From Sulfolobus sp. E5-1-F (GTDB taxonomy: Archaea > Thermoproteota > Thermoprotei_A > Sulfolobales > Sulfolobaceae), in contig NZ_CP045687.1 of the NCBI RefSeq assembly GCF_009601705.1, positions 1,090,630 to 1,154,629 on the forward strand: a stretch of 64,000 bases of DNA, read 5' to 3'. Position 1 is the stretch's first letter. Each line of letters starts with the position of its first letter. Shown one piece after another: positions 10,548 through 20,080 of this stretch. Made by a program: the position numbers and the translations under genes. The notes beneath the pieces were generated by a model. The model saw only the letters and a list, made by a program, of their open reading frames with translations. It did not search any database and was not told the origin of the DNA.

Positions 10548-12171
10548 CTATAGCTATTAGCTTACGTATTTCCGGTATGTAGTCTCTTGAAATCTCCTTA
10601 CCCATAATGAATTTCTCGTAATAGATTTTCGATATGTCGATAAATCTTTCAATTCCAAGCTTATGACCGATGTGAGAAAGTAATATGACAGAGATACCGT
10701 GGCCTACGTTTGTTAATATATCCTTTGAGTAAAATTGCATTTCGTACTCTTTAAAAGATATAAGCGCTGTGAATTTGTCCTTAATGTATTCAAGAGTTTT
10801 AGATGCTGTCTCATCTCTTGTCTCATAGACTATTCTCTCTAAATCTTTCAGTAGTTGCTTATGGGCTTCTTTCTTTAGTATAGTCTCAAGCATTTCTAAA
10901 GCTTGAATATTTCCAGTTCCTTCCCAAATAGGGGTTATGAGCGCTTCTCTATGAAGTCTCTCTATTGGGAACTCCTCAAGGAATCCTATACCTCCATGAA
11001 TTTCCATAGCCATTCTCGACACATAAGACGCTATCTCGGCAGTAATGTATTTGGAAATATGAGTTAATAAACGGGCATAATGATACTCCTCACTATAGTA
11101 AGGTGGAACTGCTTTCCAGGATCTTTGAAATTCCTCTATTGCCTTAAAGGTTAATATCATACCACCGTCGATCATAATTTCCATTTCAAGCAAATCTTTT
11201 TGAATTAAAGGATGTTCAATTAGTGCTTTTCCGAAAGCTTTTCTCAACTGAGAGTAATAATATGATTCAAGAAAAGCTTTTCTCGCTATACCCAATGCTC
11301 CTACAGCATTGGCTAATCTCGATACCATGAGATCCTCAGTTATGTAATATATTCCATATTCCTTCTCCCCTATGAGATATGACTCTGAATTGTTAAACTC
11401 CACCTCCCCAGTCGGTACACTGTTAGTTCCACTTTTCCTCTTAAGTCTCCTAATTAGGAAATTTCTCTCTCCGCTACTATTCTCTTTAGGAACTAGGAAG
11501 AGAGCTAAACCTTTGGCTCCACTTTTACTTCCCCTAGGCCTAGCACTCACCAATGCGAGATCAGCTAATCCCACACCGCTAGCAAAGTACTTAGTATTTC
11601 CATTCAATACCCAATACTTACCATTAAACTCAGCTTCTACCATATTAGCCCCTAAATCACTACCACCCTGAACTTCTGTAAACCATGTAGCCCCGAAAAG
11701 TAACTCATCAGCATCTCCTATCAAATAGGAAACGTACTTCTTTAACTCATCTCCTCCATACTTATAAAGAGCGTATGCAGTTTGGTTGGTGATTGTTAGT
11801 ATACATGCAATACCCGGATCTGAAATTAAGTATATGGAAGCGAAATGTTTATGCCAATTTCCTTCTTTATATGGAAACTTATTTACATCGAAATCCTTAA
11901 TTAATCTATTAATAGCCCATCTCAGAGAAGGGTCAAGCCAGACTTCGTCAACTCTCTTTCCGTTGACGCTCCACATTATATGTATTGGCCTAGCCCTCTT
12001 ATCCACATGATCCGCTATTTCATATAATTCTCTGCCTGCAAAATCACCCAACTTTGAGAGATCTGCTTTTACATTAAAATAATCAAGTATCCTCTGTAAC
12101 GGCTTATCTACATCAAAATGATTTTTACCGTAAGCATTTGATCAGTATGAAAATGGATTATCCTTACCCAT
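10537..12171 (-). pseudogene. AidB-like acyl-CoA dehydrogenase with in-frame TGA at codon 10
   Basis: The frame encodes a large acyl-CoA dehydrogenase of the AidB/isovaleryl-type branch; TWFTEVQGGSDLGAN and the C-terminal MEIHGGIGFLEEFPIER and GTGNIQALE motifs are clear. Reading from the ATG at 12171 gives MGKDNPFSY, then TGA at 12142-12144, then SNAYGKNHFDVDKPLQRIL in the same frame, running without a break into the rest. A TATA box at 12194-12201 is placed for this ATG. The most economical view is a TGG to TGA nonsense mutation near the N-terminus. The next usable start is TTG at 12051, which would give a 504-residue product lacking about 40 residues and has no clear Shine-Dalgarno sequence. 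The rest of the gene is intact, so the mutation is recent or suppressed by reinitiation or readthrough. Confidence 0.75.
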
Positions 12172-12193
12172 ATATCTCTTTACAAGCTGATGA

Positions 12194-12201
12194 CTTATAA
12201 G
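12194..12201 (-). promoter_or_regulatory. TATA box of acyl-CoA dehydrogenase/ligase operon
   Basis: CTTATAAG lies 22 nt before the ATG at 12171, the spacing of leaderless Sulfolobus transcripts. It supports the upstream start and so the reality of the premature stop codon. Confidence 0.55.
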
Positions 12202-12554
12202 CTTTCTTCAATACTACAAATTATAATAAAAGATATGATCTATTGAGAGAAATATCTTTATTCACCTCCATATTAGTAATTAATTTCATTCCACTATAGA
12301 TCAAATATTGGAAAAGTAGTATTTTTTATTATTATTATAAAGTTATTTTGGGTTTACTGTTTAGGGCAAGAAGGAGGTCAGTTGAAATCACTCGTGTTTC
12401 CCTGAGTAATTTAATTAATAACACTTGTAACCAAACCACTATTTTTCGCAAAGTTAATACTCTACAATATTTGGAAATACCTCATATAGGACTTTCAATC
12501 TGTTGTTCAAGAGAGTAACTCGCTCTTTTCAATTTCCTTTCTTAGGTAGTAGAA
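12202..12554. other. Intergenic region, nothing recognised
   Basis: This stretch lies between the divergent acyl-CoA dehydrogenase and DUF973 genes. No coding frame, RNA gene or repeat was seen. Confidence 0.4.
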
Positions 12555-12583
12555 TTTATAAATCTTTAGTTAAAATATATATC

Positions 12584-13507
12584 ATGTCAAATAGTAATGA
12601 AAAAGTGGGCATTGGAAAATTAAGATTAGGCTTCCTAATTTTAATAGTAGTCTCACTTTTGTCTCTCGTAAACTTATTTAGAGGGTTTATAACTACAAAT
12701 CCTACAGTTTCCCAAAATATAAATAACACAAATACACAGCAATTACTTAGCCAAATACTCTCAAATGAAGTTTCGCAGATAGAGGAAGCGTTAATTTTCA
12801 CATCAATTGTAGCAGTGATAAATATAATAGGGATGATCATATTGCGAGGCGGTTTTAACGCTTTGAGTAAAGCAGTATCGAATGATATTGGAATAGGGAG
12901 TACTGGGACTATACTATACATCATTAGTTATCCCCTAGGTATAATAGGTAATTTAATTCTTCTTAATGGAATTTTGTCCTCGAGCTTTTTTGAAATATTA
13001 ATTAGCTTGCCGTTCTCTTTCATAGAAATTATCTTACTGTTAATAGGTTCAATACTTCTCGGAATTGGAGTGTACAGAGTAGGAAGAGAGTACAATAATA
13101 CTCTCGTAAAGGTGGGCGGAATATTTATAGCGATAATAATTCTCGCATTTATAGGTTCAATTTTATCTTATATAGGATTAGGAAAGGTAAAACCAATCTC
13201 TGTAACACAAAGTGTGCAGATATACCCACTAGGGCAAGGTGTAATCAAGCGAGATGGAAGTGCAAAAGTAGCTATATATTCATCTACAAAGGCAACAATA
13301 CTCTCAGTGAAAATTGAAGGGACCAAAATTTTCACATTTAATGTAAACCCAGTAAATTTGAGCCCCGGTAACAACGAGATAGTAATTCAGTTTAACGATA
13401 TATCATCTCTTGTCGAGAATTCAATATACGTCATAACGTTGATTGTGGACGTTAGCGGAAATAGTATACCAGTAAATGTAAACGCAATATATCAAGGATC
13501 ACAATAA
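12584..13507 (+). CDS. DUF973 family membrane protein (second paralogue)
   Basis: This is a 307-residue paralogue of the protein at 4999-5892: the same GIGKLRLGF start, membrane helices, GVYRVGREYNNTLVKVGG motif, then a beta-rich C-terminal domain of about 100 residues. It differs by a longer polar Asn/Gln-rich loop after the first helix. TTTATAAA at 12555-12562 places the start at 12584 (MSNSNEK); the longer frame from 12503 begins upstream of the promoter. Both copies stand alone, so their roles cannot be inferred from operon partners. The C-terminal domain is probably outside the membrane (inference). Confidence 0.78.
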   Translation: MSNSNEKVGIGKLRLGFLILIVVSLLSLVNLFRGFITTNPTVSQNINNTNTQQLLSQILSNEVSQIEEALIFTSIVAVINIIGMIILRGGFNALSKAVSNDIGIGSTGTILYIISYPLGIIGNLILLNGILSSSFFEILISLPFSFIEIILLLIGSILLGIGVYRVGREYNNTLVKVGGIFIAIIILAFIGSILSYIGLGKVKPISVTQSVQIYPLGQGVIKRDGSAKVAIYSSTKATILSVKIEGTKIFTFNVNPVNLSPGNNEIVIQFNDISSLVENSIYVITLIVDVSGNSIPVNVNAIYQGSQ

Positions 13508-13621
13508 TTTTTACCTTTAAACATATTATTCCGATGAGTATGGCTAACAATTTAATTAATTAGGAATAAACTATATACACCGATTTTATTATGAAAATGA
13601 ATCATTTTTATTTAGTTTTAG

Positions 13622-14190
13622 GTGATCACGGGATTTTTATTGGTAAGCAAATGTATTCTCGTGCTCATGAAAATCCTAATGGAGTATATTAAACTTAAGC
13701 CAAGATTTCACGTTAAGTCTAGTTATCTCTCTGGTTTATCCCCTTGGAGGATTGGTTTTCCTACTCCACCTTGCTCTACTATTATAAGAGGCTTTGTAGC
13801 GTTAAGTACGTTGTATCATTGAGATGCTATTTATGGGACTAAGGTTGTGTGTGATAAGGGTAATTATTATTACGTTTGGATCGTTAGGTATCTTGTGACT
13901 ATTCCTTTCTTCACGACTTGAGGAGTGATCTTCAAGTGTTGATTGTCCTAGTTAACATGATTGTGAATGAGTACTTCTGGGAGGGTTGATCGAGTTTGCT
14001 TGCATTACTGGCTATTAACATATAATGCTTTTGACTGTTTTAATGCACATGAGGGTTTGTGAGAGAGATTACGCTAAAAGATTTAGGACCTTGAAGCTCT
14101 CCTCTATAACTTCCCTCGGAATTCGAATAGGCTAACGAGTTGACTCTCAGTTTTCGTCCTAATCTACAACATACGCTTAATTGTATTTTG
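13622..14190 (+). pseudogene. Decayed transposase remnant
   Basis: Plus-strand translation gives coding-like pieces in all three frames broken by stops and frameshifts. They include GTKVVCDKGNYYYVWIVRYL, then LHDLRSDLQVLIVLVNMIVN in another frame. Near the end an AKRFRTLKL-like segment is followed, after a frame change, by a stretch ending VLIYNIRLI. That last pattern is typical of DDE transposase C-termini in Sulfolobus insertion sequences. I cannot name the family. No terminal inverted repeats were found, so the edges are approximate. Confidence 0.42.
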
Positions 14191-14299
14191 TGGATAAAGA
14201 AGTGTTAATAAATGCAAAAGTTTCAAACACACGAAATTGTTGTCCACGCTCAGCAACTGAAAAATTAAACTTTTAAACTTATTCTGATATAGTTGTTAT

Positions 14300-14653
14300 A
14301 TGACAGATATAACAATTCGAATAGACCTCAATTCCAAAAAGCAAGTCTACGAACAGATAGCGGATCAGATAATTGAGTTAATAGCTAAGGGAGTACTGAA
14401 CGCTGGGGATCCTTTACCTTCAGTTAGGGAAATGGCTGCAATGCTAGGCGTAAATATGTTAACTGTGGATAAAGCATATAAATATCTGGAAGGTGAAGGA
14501 TTCGTAACCGTTTACAAGAAGAGGTTTGTGGTTAAGACTGATATAAGAAATGAGAAGTGGAAGGAAATGATGAGAGAAGCAGTTTATTGGGCTTTGGCTA
14601 GTGGGGCTAAAAGAGATGAAATTCTCTTATTTATATCAAGCTTATTAAGGTGA
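14300..14653 (+). CDS. GntR family transcriptional regulator, YtrA-like
   Basis: The 117-residue protein has a winged-helix GntR domain (residues 10-80) including KKQVYEQIADQIIELIAKG, the helix pair PLPSVREMAAMLGVN and TVDKAYKYLEGEGFV. Only a short C-terminal tail follows, the build of the YtrA subfamily, whose members often control adjacent membrane-protein operons. A TTTTAAA box lies before the start. Its stop codon overlaps the region of the next gene's Shine-Dalgarno sequence, so it heads a three-gene operon and probably regulates it. Confidence 0.85.
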   Translation: MTDITIRIDLNSKKQVYEQIADQIIELIAKGVLNAGDPLPSVREMAAMLGVNMLTVDKAYKYLEGEGFVTVYKKRFVVKTDIRNEKWKEMMREAVYWALASGAKRDEILLFISSLLR

Positions 14654-14658
14654 AAAAC

Positions 14659-15694
14659 ATGGCACTTTTAGATGTAATCTTCTACGTAGAGTTCGCATTT
14701 ATCTTTATCAATTTCTTCTTGGTACCTAGCTTACAACCTCCTGATATGTTACTTGGGGCTAGGGTAACTACGGAATTTAAAAAGGGTAAGGGTAGAAAAA
14801 TAGTTAATAAGTATAGGCTTTCCCTAATAGGTTTAACGTTGGTATCCCTTTCGCTTTATTATTTTGTAAGCTTTGTGTCAGTTTTCATTTACGTCATTCT
14901 ACTTTTATTAAATGTTGTTTATTGGAGGAGGGTTGTGATAAGAAGTAGGGGAAGTCTACCGTTGGCTTCTTCTAGATATGCGGTAATTAGCACTAAAAAG
15001 AAGGAAAGTAGAATGTGGATAATTCCCATCGTACTTGCCTGGGGAATCATGGCAATTACCTTGTTTTTTTGGCTATCTAATATATTCCTCTATACCTCAA
15101 TTACTTCCTACTCACATTGGTCCTAGTGGTACAACTTTTCTCGTTAAGACACCTTTAAACTTTTACAAAGTCGAGATAATAAATGCTGTCATCTTAGGGT
15201 TATTAACAGTACTGGGAATATTAGTTACAAGGACTACTAATGTAGTTAACCCAGCATATCCAGAGAGAAGTTATTATGGATTTCTTAAATTTAAGGAGGG
15301 AGTTGCAACCATTACGGGGATTGCAGGAGTCTTTGTTAGTTCACTATATACTGCAATCTCACTCTTCATATGGACAATAATTAACTTAATCGAACTTGAA
15401 GTTTTGATAACCTTTCTCATATCTATACTCTTCACAATTCTCATAGTCTATGTGCTTAGAATTGGTATTGAAGGAGCTGGATATTTAAGAGATGTAATAG
15501 CTAATGATAACTTACTCAACGATGATAAGTATTGGAAAGGAGGAATAATATATGTTAATCCTAATGACCCGAGAATATGGGTTCCAAGAAGAAACGGTTT
15601 AGGTTACACGTTAAATTTCGGTCACGGGATCTCTATTTTGATCATTCTTGTTATAGTTTTTACTGTAGTAACTACGATAATCTTCGTTAGGTGA
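14659..15694 (+). pseudogene. DUF1648/DUF5808 membrane protein, frameshifted at a T7 run
   Basis: Two frames, 14659-15126 and about 15035-15694, together make one protein. The first gives four hydrophobic segments and ends soon after a DUF1648-type start; the second continues with the DUF1648 LPTHIGPSGT motif, more membrane helices and a C-terminal DUF5808 region (DDKYWKGGIIYVNPNDPRI, then RNGLGYTLNFGHG). Reading the seven T at 15064-15070 as six joins them into 344 residues with no other change. AGGTGA lies 5 nt before the ATG at 14659. DUF1648 proteins include the SdpI immunity protein of Bacillus (known of the family). The lesion is either a true frameshift, a sequencing error or a slippage site. 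Confidence 0.72.
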
Positions 15695-15700
15695 TGGAAG

Positions 15701-16396
15701 ATGAGCTTTGATCCCATTTATTTCCTAACCCCTATAGTGATGATCCTCTCTTTCGGAGTTGTATATAAGTTAGTTAATTGTGTAAAAGTGTTAGTGTTCT
15801 CTGCATTGGGGTTTTTCATAGCGATTATATTGAAGGTTTTAGTTCAATTTTTTACCCTAAGTTATCTAGTATCAATTAACAATTTAGTAATTTTAGGTTT
15901 ATATTATGGGTTACAAACTTCTATGTTTGAAGTAGGTCTGGCATACGCTTTTGCTCGATTGGGGAGGCTAAAGAATGGTTGGGGTTACGGAGCTTCTTTA
16001 GCAATGTGGGAAAACGCAGTATTAATATCAATACCCGCGCTCTTTACGTACATGATTTATTACTTCTACCCTTTTCAGCAATCAGTTCCATCCCAACTAG
16101 AATATCCAGTTATACAAGCACTGCCAATCATTGGGTTGAGCATACTTGAGAGAATTTCATCACTTCTAATTCACTCGTCATGGGGATATCTTTCAGTGTT
16201 AAGTGTTATTACTAGAAGAAAAAGAATAATGCTTGCAACCTTTCCAATGGGTTTTGTAGATTTTCTGGTTCCGTTCACGAAATATTTTGAAACGTTAAAA
16301 TTTGAGCTAATTGTATTCGGTATTGCATTGATTTGCTTAATTGTTGCTTGGTCTTTAGGTAGGCATTATCGCTCAACTTCTTCTAAGGGTACATGA
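15701..16396 (+). CDS. YhfC-like membrane protein, possible intramembrane protease
   Basis: The 231-residue protein has about seven membrane segments. GLYYGLQTSMFEVGLAYAF and LSILERISSLLIHSSWGYL resemble the Glu/Arg- and His-bearing helices of the YhfC family, a branch related to glutamic-type CPBP intramembrane proteases. GGTGAT lies about 8 nt before the start, and the gap from the previous gene is 6 nt, so it is the third gene of the GntR operon. The 3' end overlaps the convergent MFS gene by 31 nt. Protease activity is not shown; it could equally be a membrane scaffold. Confidence 0.6.
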   Translation: MSFDPIYFLTPIVMILSFGVVYKLVNCVKVLVFSALGFFIAIILKVLVQFFTLSYLVSINNLVILGLYYGLQTSMFEVGLAYAFARLGRLKNGWGYGASLAMWENAVLISIPALFTYMIYYFYPFQQSVPSQLEYPVIQALPIIGLSILERISSLLIHSSWGYLSVLSVITRRKRIMLATFPMGFVDFLVPFTKYFETLKFELIVFGIALICLIVAWSLGRHYRSTSSKGT

Positions 16397-17673
16397 TTTG
16401 TGTCTATACCTTTGAAGAACCAGACTATTGTGGTAGCTCCGCCTATTCCCCATAATACGGTGTTAAACACTATGTAATCGGTTAAAGTAAAGGACTGAGT
16501 AATGTAAGTGGAAATAGCATATGCTGTAATTGGCACAAATCTGATAAGTCCTATCATGAATGCCCTAAGGTTCTTTGGCATTAATATTGGCTCGTAAATT
16601 GTCCTAATTGCCCAACCGAACTCGCTAAATAACATATTCACAAATAGTAATGAGTAAAACATTGCCAAGTTGAAGTTCTCTGTCAAGTATATTATTGGAA
16701 TCATGCTAAGGGTTCCACCCACATATGATATTAAGGCAAATATTCTAGTCCTAATCTTATTCGCAATATAAGCTGCTATGAAGCCGGATATTGAAGCCCC
16801 TAAATTCGCTACGAAAATAATGAATGGAGTTTGTGATGAAGAAAAGTAATAGTCAGCTACCACAAATGCCATCAAACCGTAAGTTAAATATTGGGAAAGT
16901 CCAATTATTGCTAGGAATGCGTATCTCGAACCTAAACTCAATTTTTTCCCTACATTAACTTCTCTCACTTCTACTGTACCTTTCTTTAAAACTTTGCTTA
17001 CTTCTACCTTTGCCTTATCTAAATTCCCTTTTACCTCTAACCATCTCACAGATTCTGGTAACAATAATCTAATAATAATTGCTGTAGCAATACCCAATAT
17101 CGCGACTATGGAAATTGCTAGGAGTTCTATCACGAAAGAAGTAGTTGTGTTATAAGTTAGGTATCCTATTAGCGCAGCTACCATCGCCCCAATATTATCG
17201 AAATTTGGAGCCAATACCAGTATACTTTCTCTATACTTTAGAGGTATCATTTCTGCAGTGTAGGATAGCATTACTGGAACTTCTCCCTCAACACCAAACA
17301 CTCCTAAAATTATCCCTAAGATTATTAGAATCAATGAGGGGAATTTAGCTAAGTTATCGGTATTAAAACCAGCCATAACTGTTGCTAAAACTAGTAGTAT
17401 TGTCCCAATGGAGTATAGTGACATGGTTATGAAGAAAGTGGTCTTTCTGCCTAATTTCTTATCGGAAAGTAGTGAAAGGACTAAATCTCCCGCCAGTGTT
17501 GCGAAAGTTGGGGTTAGTAAGAATAGTACGCTATTTATATTGGGGTAAATCAAGGGAGCAATAGATGAGATAACTCCCCACATGAAATACCCTACTGCTA
17601 GCGAGGCAAACATTAGGGAATGTATTGAAGTCCATTTAGCCATATCTATTAATTTCTCAATACTTTTCTCCAT
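16366..17673 (-). CDS. Major facilitator superfamily transporter
   Basis: This 435-residue carrier has twelve predicted helices with a central cytosolic loop (residues 210-240). The MFS signature SDKKLGRK lies between helices 2 and 3, and PESVRWLEVKG follows helix 6, the pattern of the sugar-porter/metabolite:H+ symporter branch. It may import an organic acid or sugar; the substrate cannot be read. It shares its strand with the CbiZ-like gene 181 nt upstream but has room for its own promoter. Its 3' end overlaps the YhfC-like gene tail to tail. Confidence 0.85.
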   Translation of the reverse strand: MEKSIEKLIDMAKWTSIHSLMFASLAVGYFMWGVISSIAPLIYPNINSVLFLLTPTFATLAGDLVLSLLSDKKLGRKTTFFITMSLYSIGTILLVLATVMAGFNTDNLAKFPSLILIILGIILGVFGVEGEVPVMLSYTAEMIPLKYRESILVLAPNFDNIGAMVAALIGYLTYNTTTSFVIELLAISIVAILGIATAIIIRLLLPESVRWLEVKGNLDKAKVEVSKVLKKGTVEVREVNVGKKLSLGSRYAFLAIIGLSQYLTYGLMAFVVADYYFSSSQTPFIIFVANLGASISGFIAAYIANKIRTRIFALISYVGGTLSMIPIIYLTENFNLAMFYSLLFVNMLFSEFGWAIRTIYEPILMPKNLRAFMIGLIRFVPITAYAISTYITQSFTLTDYIVFNTVLWGIGGATTIVWFFKGIDTNHVPLEEVER

Positions 17674-17854
17674 GTGTAAAAATGATAATTAGCAACTTAT
17701 AAAGTTACTTATTTTGAATATTTAATAAGGCATCACCAAATCAGTCCTGGGACCACTCTTCACCTATCAAGCCCTGCCCATATCTTCTTCTTTATGATAG
17801 TATAAAAACCTAATCTTCATATTTTTAGATAATAATTGTAATTGAAATTTAATC

Positions 17855-18391
17855 TTAACTCTTAGATAGTAATTCAACAATAGTCTTTCTAATATCAAAT
17901 GCTATCCTCTTACCAAGTTCAGTCCCTGGACCTATAAAGTATTCATTACCCGGCAATGATCCAACAGCTACTGCATCGCTCACTGTTCCAGTAAAGTTAT
18001 ATCCCAAATCTCTTAAGGCACTTGCCTTTGCTTCAGTCACTGTCCTTATTAAATCTACTAGTCCATTTACGTTTAATCCCTTATTTACGAACACCCCGAT
18101 ATTTATGGTACAACCTGCGTCTTCTCCACTTTCACCAATTCCGGCACTTACGAAGAGTTTTCCCCAATCGGTTTCTTTAAAAGTGTAATCCCTTGCAGCA
18201 GTCATAAATATAACCGCTGATTTATAAGGACACCAATCAATTACGTCACTCCAAGGGTTATTACTACAATAGCTCTTATCAACGAAAATACTACAAATTT
18301 GATTAACTCTAATTATTCCTTCCGGATATAAGGCTGAAGTTAAAGTTATATAATCTGTCCCAAGGTTAAACCTAACCACTTTGGGGTTCAT
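17855..18391 (-). CDS. cbiZ: Adenosylcobinamide amidohydrolase (CbiZ-like)
   Basis: The 178-residue protein matches the CbiZ pattern: SAGIGESGEDAG, then CTINIGVFVN, then VTEAKASALRDLGY, then TGTVSDAVAVGS. CbiZ removes the aminopropanol side chain of adenosylcobinamide to make adenosylcobyric acid, letting archaea salvage incomplete corrinoids. A CLNSNN-type polar N-terminal part is typical of the family. No other cobalamin gene is adjacent, so assignment rests on the motifs alone. It is monocistronic or loosely linked to the downstream MFS carrier. Confidence 0.7.
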   Translation of the reverse strand: MNPKVVRFNLGTDYITLTSALYPEGIIRVNQICSIFVDKSYCSNNPWSDVIDWCPYKSAVIFMTAARDYTFKETDWGKLFVSAGIGESGEDAGCTINIGVFVNKGLNVNGLVDLIRTVTEAKASALRDLGYNFTGTVSDAVAVGSLPGNEYFIGPGTELGKRIAFDIRKTIVELLSKS

Positions 18392-18555
18392 AAACTATAA
18401 GGTTCAATACTCCTCTTTAAATTATTGGTTTAGATTAGATGTAACTTAGTTTTTAATAAGATTATAAGTCAAATGTATTAGTTCGATTATTCGAAACAAA
18501 TGATTCCTAAAGGCGAATCCATAACTTTTTAAACTCTTTAAACATTAGAATATTT

Positions 18556-19965
18556 ATGAGTGGAGTTAAAAAAGAATATGACATAATCCATAAGGAGTTA
18601 AGGGAGCAGAGTTTTATTAGAACTGACTATCCACCAAATCCCTCTGAGATATTATGGAATAGAAAGGTAATGGCTATGAAAAGGGAGGAACTTGATAAGA
18701 TTAAGACACTTAGGCTAAAGAGAATTGTGAAGTGGGCGTGGGAGAACATTGAATTCTATAGGAAGTTCTGGAAAGCTAAGAACTTCGAACCAGAAATGAT
18801 AAAGGATTGGAGAGACGTAACTAAAATACCAGTTTTGAGAAAGGATGAAATTAGGAAGGATATACAACAAAATCCTCCGTTTGGAAACATATTTCATCCA
18901 GAATTAGCTAGGTACATAAGGTTTGTCGGAGCAACTTCCGGTTCAACTGGATTACCCACTTTTCAAGGTTGGGGAGCTTTAGAATTAGACTACTTCCAAG
19001 AGGCCCAGGCTAGATATTTGTGGACTTTCGCCGAAGTTAAGCCAAATAGAGTTTACGCTAACTACTTAAACATGAGTGGATTTTACAGCTGGGGTCCTCC
19101 AGTTGTTGAGACTGCAATGTGGAGATGTGGAGCAACTGCAATAGCAGGAGGTGGTGAGACTTACTTCTCATGGAAGAATAGGCACAACTTAATCTTCAAA
19201 CTTTGGAAAGTTGACGTTTTTGCCACTACTCCTTGGCTACATAGGCTCGTGGGGGAGGAGGCTGTGTTAGAGGGATGGGAGACTCCATTTAAGGTTTTGT
19301 TGCTTCATGGTGGTGCAGCAGCTGAAAACACAAAGAAGAAACTGTTCAAGGTTCATCCGAATGCTGAATTGGCTATAAGTGTTTGGGGAACTACTGATGG
19401 GCATATGGCTATTGAGGTTCCGGGATTAGAAGGGCAATTAGTGATTTGGGAGAACATGGAAATATTCGACGTTGTAGATCCTAAGACTGATGAACCAGTT
19501 GCCGAGGGAGAGAGGGGTGAATTGATAGCTACCTTATTGAATCACTTTACCATGCCGTTAATTCGGTATAGTTTAGGAGATTACGTTAAGAACGAGTTCT
19601 TAACTGACCCAGATCCCAAATATGGCATAATCCATATGAGATTTGCTGAGCCAGTACCCGGTAGAGTGGAGTGGATGTTCTTCGTTAAAGGAAAATTATT
19701 GTTGCCAATTTACGTTGAGGATGCTATAAATGAGATTCCAGATACTACTGGAATGTTTAACATTTTCATCTATGATAATAGTATGGATAAATTAAAGATT
19801 AGAATAGAGACTAGGAAGGAACAAGTTGATTCAAATTACGATAAGCAAGCTAGGGAAATATTAGCTAGTAGGATTGGAATTAATCCAGACGACATTGAAA
19901 TAGAGTGGGTAAAGCCTGGAAATACAATATGGACTGGTTATAAGTTACAAGTATTTGTAGACTAA
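18556..19965 (+). CDS. Phenylacetate-CoA ligase-like (PaaK/coenzyme F390 synthetase family) enzyme
   Basis: The 469-residue adenylate-forming enzyme belongs to the PaaK branch: [13 protein letters not shown] near residue 60 is the typical N-terminal helix, and [11 protein letters not shown] is the phosphate-binding loop. The central [10 protein letters not shown] segment fits the A7 region. Such ligases activate aromatic or small carboxylic acids with CoA. A TTTTTAAAC box lies about 23 nt before the ATG. The gene opens a plus-strand group with the amidohydrolase/DUF59/ADH operon, though a 115 nt gap with its own AT-rich box separates them. Substrate unknown; aromatic acid is the best guess given the neighbours. 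Confidence 0.8.
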   Translation: MSGVKKEYDIIHKELREQSFIRTDYPPNPSEILWNRKVMAMKREELDKIKTLRLKRIVKWAWENIEFYRKFWKAKNFEPEMIKDWRDVTKIPVLRKDEIRKDIQQNPPFGNIFHPELARYIRFVGATSGSTGLPTFQGWGALELDYFQEAQARYLWTFAEVKPNRVYANYLNMSGFYSWGPPVVETAMWRCGATAIAGGGETYFSWKNRHNLIFKLWKVDVFATTPWLHRLVGEEAVLEGWETPFKVLLLHGGAAAENTKKKLFKVHPNAELAISVWGTTDGHMAIEVPGLEGQLVIWENMEIFDVVDPKTDEPVAEGERGELIATLLNHFTMPLIRYSLGDYVKNEFLTDPDPKYGIIHMRFAEPVPGRVEWMFFVKGKLLLPIYVEDAINEIPDTTGMFNIFIYDNSMDKLKIRIETRKEQVDSNYDKQAREILASRIGINPDDIEIEWVKPGNTIWTGYKLQVFVD

Positions 19966-20080
19966 AGGAAGAAGAAATAGTTCCTTTTTTAATTCCTCAT
20001 AAGTTATAGTTTATTTTATAAAAAAGCAAAAATAATAACAGAAAAGTTCTTATGCAAGATTTCACAATAAAATAATTTGG

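Noticed and set aside
12142-12144. TGA in the acyl-CoA dehydrogenase as a selenocysteine codon
   Set aside because: Sulfolobales have no known selenocysteine machinery, and the family has no Cys or Sec at this N-terminal site; a mutated Trp codon is simpler.
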